From JBJHCA01 sp050485785 (GTDB lineage Bacteria > Bacteroidota > Bacteroidia > Chitinophagales > Saprospiraceae), in assembly GCA_050485785.1 (NCBI GenBank), contig JBJHCA010000011.1, positions 1-55,473 on the forward strand: a stretch of 55,473 nucleotides of DNA. Direction: 5' to 3'. Of the stretch, positions 52,137-55,473 are shown piece after piece. Below the pieces are notes generated by a model, which ran no database searches, was not told the DNA's origin, and saw only the letters and a program-made list of their open reading frames with translations. Position 1 is the stretch's first letter; each line of letters opens with the position of its first letter. The position numbers and the translations under genes were made by a program.

Positions 52137-53306
52137 CACTGTAAATATTTTCGAATAGTATTATTCAGAGCGGTTTTCATTGTACGGTGATGATCCCTTT
52201 GTCAAACTACGACCCGGATGTTCTTTCAATGAAGAATAAATAAAGTATAGCTTGTGTGTTTTGAGTAATTCTTAGATGTCGTGTTGTAATTGATGTTGAT
52301 AGGTATTTATTGTATCAACATAGCCTATTCCGGATTTAATGTGATAACTGTATGGATAAGGGTCTTGAGGTGCTTCAGCTTTATGGGAATGGCATTGAAT
52401 GAAAAAAAAATTGTTTTGTCTTTTTTTATAACTTTTTTTTGGCGCTGCATCCACAGCGTGTAAAGTAATCCAAAGCATTGAGGAGAAAGTGCGCAATAGA
52501 GAAATAGAAAATTAAAAAACAAGAACAAAAATATATTCATAAAATATAATATTAATTTTTCAGGTAGTTTCATCATCAGCCATTATTACGCAGTATTGGC
52601 CTGTTCCATATTAAGAGCAGCCATGAATTTTTTAATTATATTAACTTTTTGGCACAGTGTTTGAATAGTAAACATTGTCAGAAAAATTTGAAGGAAAATA
52701 TCCGGAAAATTCTTTTGAACGGGGTCAAAAATCAAAAGGAGTTTACTCCTACATCGATAGGCGACTCGCCGGGCAAATGTCAAAGTGTTAAAACTTGAAA
52801 TTTGCTTTCCAAGTCTGGAACATAAAATCCTATTGCTACAATCCGAAAATTTGGAATTACCGGTGTTCCGGTGTCCGATCTTCATCACCTTTGGTAAACT
52901 GAGTTTCCATTGATGAAGTAAGTTTTCAGGATTATCATCAACCAGTTAATAATTATTATGAATTCACATGTACTCCCGCACATGGCTGCGGAGGAGATGG
53001 TAAAAGTTTGCTCTTTTTCAAACTTAATTTCCTCCAACTACAACAATTGCAGCTCTAGAAGACACGATTCCTTGGTGTCTGTTTTTCAGGGTAATTCAAA
53101 TGGATGTACATCCAGTGCTTTTGCACTTCTTCCAACATGGATATTCATCATGAATATCATGTCGTACATCATTCACGGGGGTAACTTTTCAAATAACACA
53201 GATCAACACAAGCTTAGGTATTGCTTTTAGCAGTGTCCGGGTTTTCCTCATAGTTCTCAGTTTTTGAATCATTTCCCCATCAACCCGCTAACACAAATCT
53301 CACGTC
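52137..53306. other. AT-rich stretch without a convincing gene
   Basis: About 1.17 kb, visibly AT-rich with homopolymer runs (A9 near 52398, T9 near 52431). Small perfect palindromes GGAG-TTTA-CTCC and GGCGA-C-TCGCC lie near 52740-52770. Open frames (minus 52586-52888, plus 52958-53230) have no signal peptide, family motif or plausible composition. A role as regulatory upstream region of the large surface-protein gene is possible. Confidence 0.5.
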
Positions 53307-55473
53307 ATGAAAAATTTCAACTTTCAACAGATTCCAGAAACACGGTTCGTCAATTTAATGAAGTACGATTCGATTTTGTCGGTTACAAACCAGATCGGAT
53401 TATCCCCGGCCAGTTTGCGTTGCGCACTGACTTCATTAGTTATGATTTGTTTTACTGTAGCCGGCTATTCACAGTCTTCAAATTGCATACCGGGAAATGT
53501 TAATAATTCCAATAGTTCTCTCTGGTCAGCAGAGTGTTATTTGAAGAACGATTGTACTATTCAGGGCAATCCATGTCAGGCTAATGATGTCAATGTTACT
53601 GAGGTGTTTATTGCAGATATTAATGGCCAGCCCATTACTGCTTTTGATTGTGATAATCCTCCAACTGCATATATTTGGGGTACTTTCCTGAATGGCACCA
53701 ACTCTAACAGGTATGCAGTAAGGACATATTCTGAAGTGTTTATTAATGGAAGTTTAGCATTGACTATTAATAGCTGTTCTTTTGATAATCTGGTTCCGGG
53801 ATTAGAGGATGCCGCTTTGTTAGGGCCTTATCCTTTAGCGTGCGGGCAGGAGTTTCAATTGAAAAATACCTGGATAGCATGGGAAACCAGTGAAGGTCAA
53901 TGTACCAATCAGGGAGGAGCTAATTACAAATCAACTTGTAACCACTACTCACCTTCAAAGTGTTCACGCAATATTACATTTGGTGGTATCAAAGTGATTC
54001 TTCCCAATTTTGAATACGACTGCTCATCCGGAAATCTTGCTAATAACGAGGTATGCTTTACCAACCAATCATCAGGTGGAACCCCTCCCTTATCGTATCA
54101 TTGGGATTTTGGAGATAACAACACCTCAACAGAAACTAATCCATGCCACACCTACGCTAATCCGGGTACATATACTGTAGTGTTAACAGTTAATGATTCT
54201 TCAGAGTTTAGCACCACGGTTTCCAGAACTATTGAAATTCCTTCAGTAAGCTGTCCGTCCAGCCTCACCATATGTGATGCCGGCAGCCCGGTTGAACTCA
54301 CCTCCCTCAGTGGTGCCACCCCTGCCGGAGGCAAATTTTATTTTGATGGAAATGAGATAACCCACTTTGACCCTGCAGATGTTGGTGGCGGCATATTTAC
54401 GGTTCAATATGTTTATGAGAACGTTGATGGCTGTACAGCTGTATGTGAATTCAGCATTACGGTAGTTGAACCACCGGAGAATTTTCAAATCTGCTGTGAT
54501 GCTTCACCCATTCCGCTGATTGGTGGATTTCCTGCAGGAGGTACATACTCCGGCACCGGTGTTTCAGGAGGTGTGTTTACGCCGAGTTGCAGCAATACCG
54601 GTCCTGTTACAATAACTTATACAGTAAACGGAGTCGGTTGCACATTTACCATTACAGTGGCTGATGAGGTTGCCATTACATGTCCATCCAATCAGGAACT
54701 TTGTGCATCAGATGCACCTGTGTTGCTGTCTGGCCTTCCGGGAATAAATCCTGCCGGAGGCACTTTTAGTTTTGATGACAACGGTACACCTACACCAATT
54801 ACAACATTTGACCCGGCTGTTTTTGGCCCCGGAACCCACGAAATTACTTATACTGTAACTACTTCAGGCTGTACAAACAGCTGTACGTTCGAGATCGAGG
54901 TGAATGCACTTCCTGAAATGGATTGCGAAGCCTACGATGGACCTGAGTCAGTATGTGTTGACGCAGCACCTTTTGCCCTGAGCGGAGCACTGCCAGTTGG
55001 CGGCACATACAGCGGCCTCGGTGTAAGCAATGGCATATTCAGTCCTGGAGTAGCCGGTGTTGGAACGCATACGATCACCTATACATACACGGATGCAAAC
55101 AGCTGCACAAACTCCTGTACATTTGACATTGAGGTGAATGAAATCCCAGTAGTTAATATTACCGGTAATGCCGGTCCGGTTTGTCCGGAAAGTTCTAACC
55201 AATATTCAGGTACTCCTGGCTTTAATACTTACCAATGGAGCATTTCTGGAAACGGATCAATTTCCGGGGCTGATGATCAGCAGAATGTTATGGTCATTGC
55301 AGGTTTTGATTGTGGTTTAGATTATACTCTAACTTTAGTGGCTACAACCTCATCCGGTTGTACGGCACAAACTGATGTTACAGTATTAGTAACAGTAGCC
55401 GATTTTGCTCACAATATGCCGGCAGACTATGGCAGCCAGATAGCTTGTGCATCACAGGCAACAACGCCAACAC
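53307..55473 (+). CDS. Large cysteine-rich surface protein with PKD and Ig-like repeats (5' part)
   Basis: Open from ATG 53307 to the window edge (722 codons) with no stop. A hydrophobic SLVMICFTVAGYSQ marks a signal peptide after a long N-terminus; ATG 53358 (MKYDSILSV) could be the real start. A unique cysteine-rich domain (about 55-230) is followed by a PKD domain (about 234-296, HWDFGDNN ... HTYANPGTYTVVLTV) and four to five repeats of 60-85 residues from about 315. Each has an early TxC or LCxxD segment, a PAGGxF/xGGTYSG motif, and CTNSCTFxIEV-like ends. A T9SS sorting domain would be expected downstream, but the end is outside the window. Confidence 0.85.
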   Translation, partial: MKNFNFQQIPETRFVNLMKYDSILSVTNQIGLSPASLRCALTSLVMICFTVAGYSQSSNCIPGNVNNSNSSLWSAECYLKNDCTIQGNPCQANDVNVTEVFIADINGQPITAFDCDNPPTAYIWGTFLNGTNSNRYAVRTYSEVFINGSLALTINSCSFDNLVPGLEDAALLGPYPLACGQEFQLKNTWIAWETSEGQCTNQGGANYKSTCNHYSPSKCSRNITFGGIKVILPNFEYDCSSGNLANNEVCFTNQSSGGTPPLSYHWDFGDNNTSTETNPCHTYANPGTYTVVLTVNDSSEFSTTVSRTIEIPSVSCPSSLTICDAGSPVELTSLSGATPAGGKFYFDGNEITHFDPADVGGGIFTVQYVYENVDGCTAVCEFSITVVEPPENFQICCDASPIPLIGGFPAGGTYSGTGVSGGVFTPSCSNTGPVTITYTVNGVGCTFTITVADEVAITCPSNQELCASDAPVLLSGLPGINPAGGTFSFDDNGTPTPITTFDPAVFGPGTHEITYTVTTSGCTNSCTFEIEVNALPEMDCEAYDGPESVCVDAAPFALSGALPVGGTYSGLGVSNGIFSPGVAGVGTHTITYTYTDANSCTNSCTFDIEVNEIPVVNITGNAGPVCPESSNQYSGTPGFNTYQWSISGNGSISGADDQQNVMVIAGFDCGLDYTLTLVATTSSGCTAQTDVTVLVTVADFAHNMPADYGSQIACASQATTPT

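Noticed and set aside
52958..53230. 90-codon plus-strand frame before the large surface protein
   Set aside because: No coherent domain, signal peptide or conserved motif; located in AT-rich DNA.
1..55473. Search for CRISPR arrays, prophage, toxin-antitoxin or defence islands
   Set aside because: No spaced direct repeats, cas, integrase, phage structural or recognisable defence genes were seen on either strand.

Overview
The window comes from a Bacteroidota genome, probably an aerobic, free-living member; I cannot place it below phylum with confidence. The support is: the rpmB-rpmG-DUF4295-ftsY gene order, several proteins ending in type IX secretion (T9SS) sorting domains, SprB-type and delta-60-type repeats, DUF3810, DUF5723 and DUF6503 families, and promoters of the TTTG-N19-TAnnTTTG type (a perfect copy lies before etfB). 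Base composition is mid-GC, with more AT-rich stretches around 28.9-29.8 kb and 52.1-55.5 kb. Ten Ns at 43085-43094 show that this is a draft scaffold.

Layout. 1-4982 (minus): the iron-sulfur assembly operon sufB-sufC-sufD-sufS-sufE, with sufE cut by the left edge. 5342-15823: housekeeping genes, namely yidD, hemB, ndk, a DHH phosphoesterase overlapping an FKBP-type lipoprotein, a tail-less SSB, a DUF6503 lipoprotein, a BaiN/HI0933-like flavoprotein, lon and a single-domain malic enzyme. 15918-20957: a small unknown protein, a membrane-anchored subtilase, a decayed Rpn-type nuclease, a lipoprotein, a DoxX-like membrane protein and a sulfotransferase-like protein. 21103-24617: two tandem paralogous T9SS-secreted proteins with SprB repeats. 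25076-28754: a BFN/UVR protein, etfBA and hemE. 28882-31205: an FGE-fold protein without the catalytic cysteines and a PhoD-like phosphatase. 31542-34473: tRNA-Arg(ACG), rpmB, rpmG, a DUF4295 gene, ftsY and a DUF3810 gene.

34627-37453 (minus) is a complete arsenic operon, arsR-arsM-arsC-acr3: sensing, methylation, arsenate reduction and arsenite export. A 16-bp perfect palindrome overlaps the likely -7 box before arsR. 37691-42502 holds a large lipoprotein, a DUF5723 outer-membrane protein, a DUF1697 protein (minus) and a two-domain fasciclin lipoprotein. 42567-45359 is leuS, containing the N gap. 46061-47524 is a T9SS-secreted delta-60-repeat protein interrupted by one in-frame TAG. 47668-52136 carries a small exported protein, a ferredoxin-NADP reductase with its 2Fe-2S ferredoxin, a YkvA-like protein and a TPR-membrane-AraC regulator. 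After an AT-rich stretch of about 1.2 kb without a convincing gene, a large cysteine-rich PKD/Ig-repeat surface protein starts at 53307 and runs off the right edge.

I found no CRISPR array, intact mobile element, prophage, toxin-antitoxin pair or recognisable defence system. The least explained items are the lipoprotein/DUF5723 pair, the folded intergenic element before the tRNA, the cysteine-rich repeat protein at the right edge, and several regulatory palindromes. None of them amounts to a clear new system from sequence alone.
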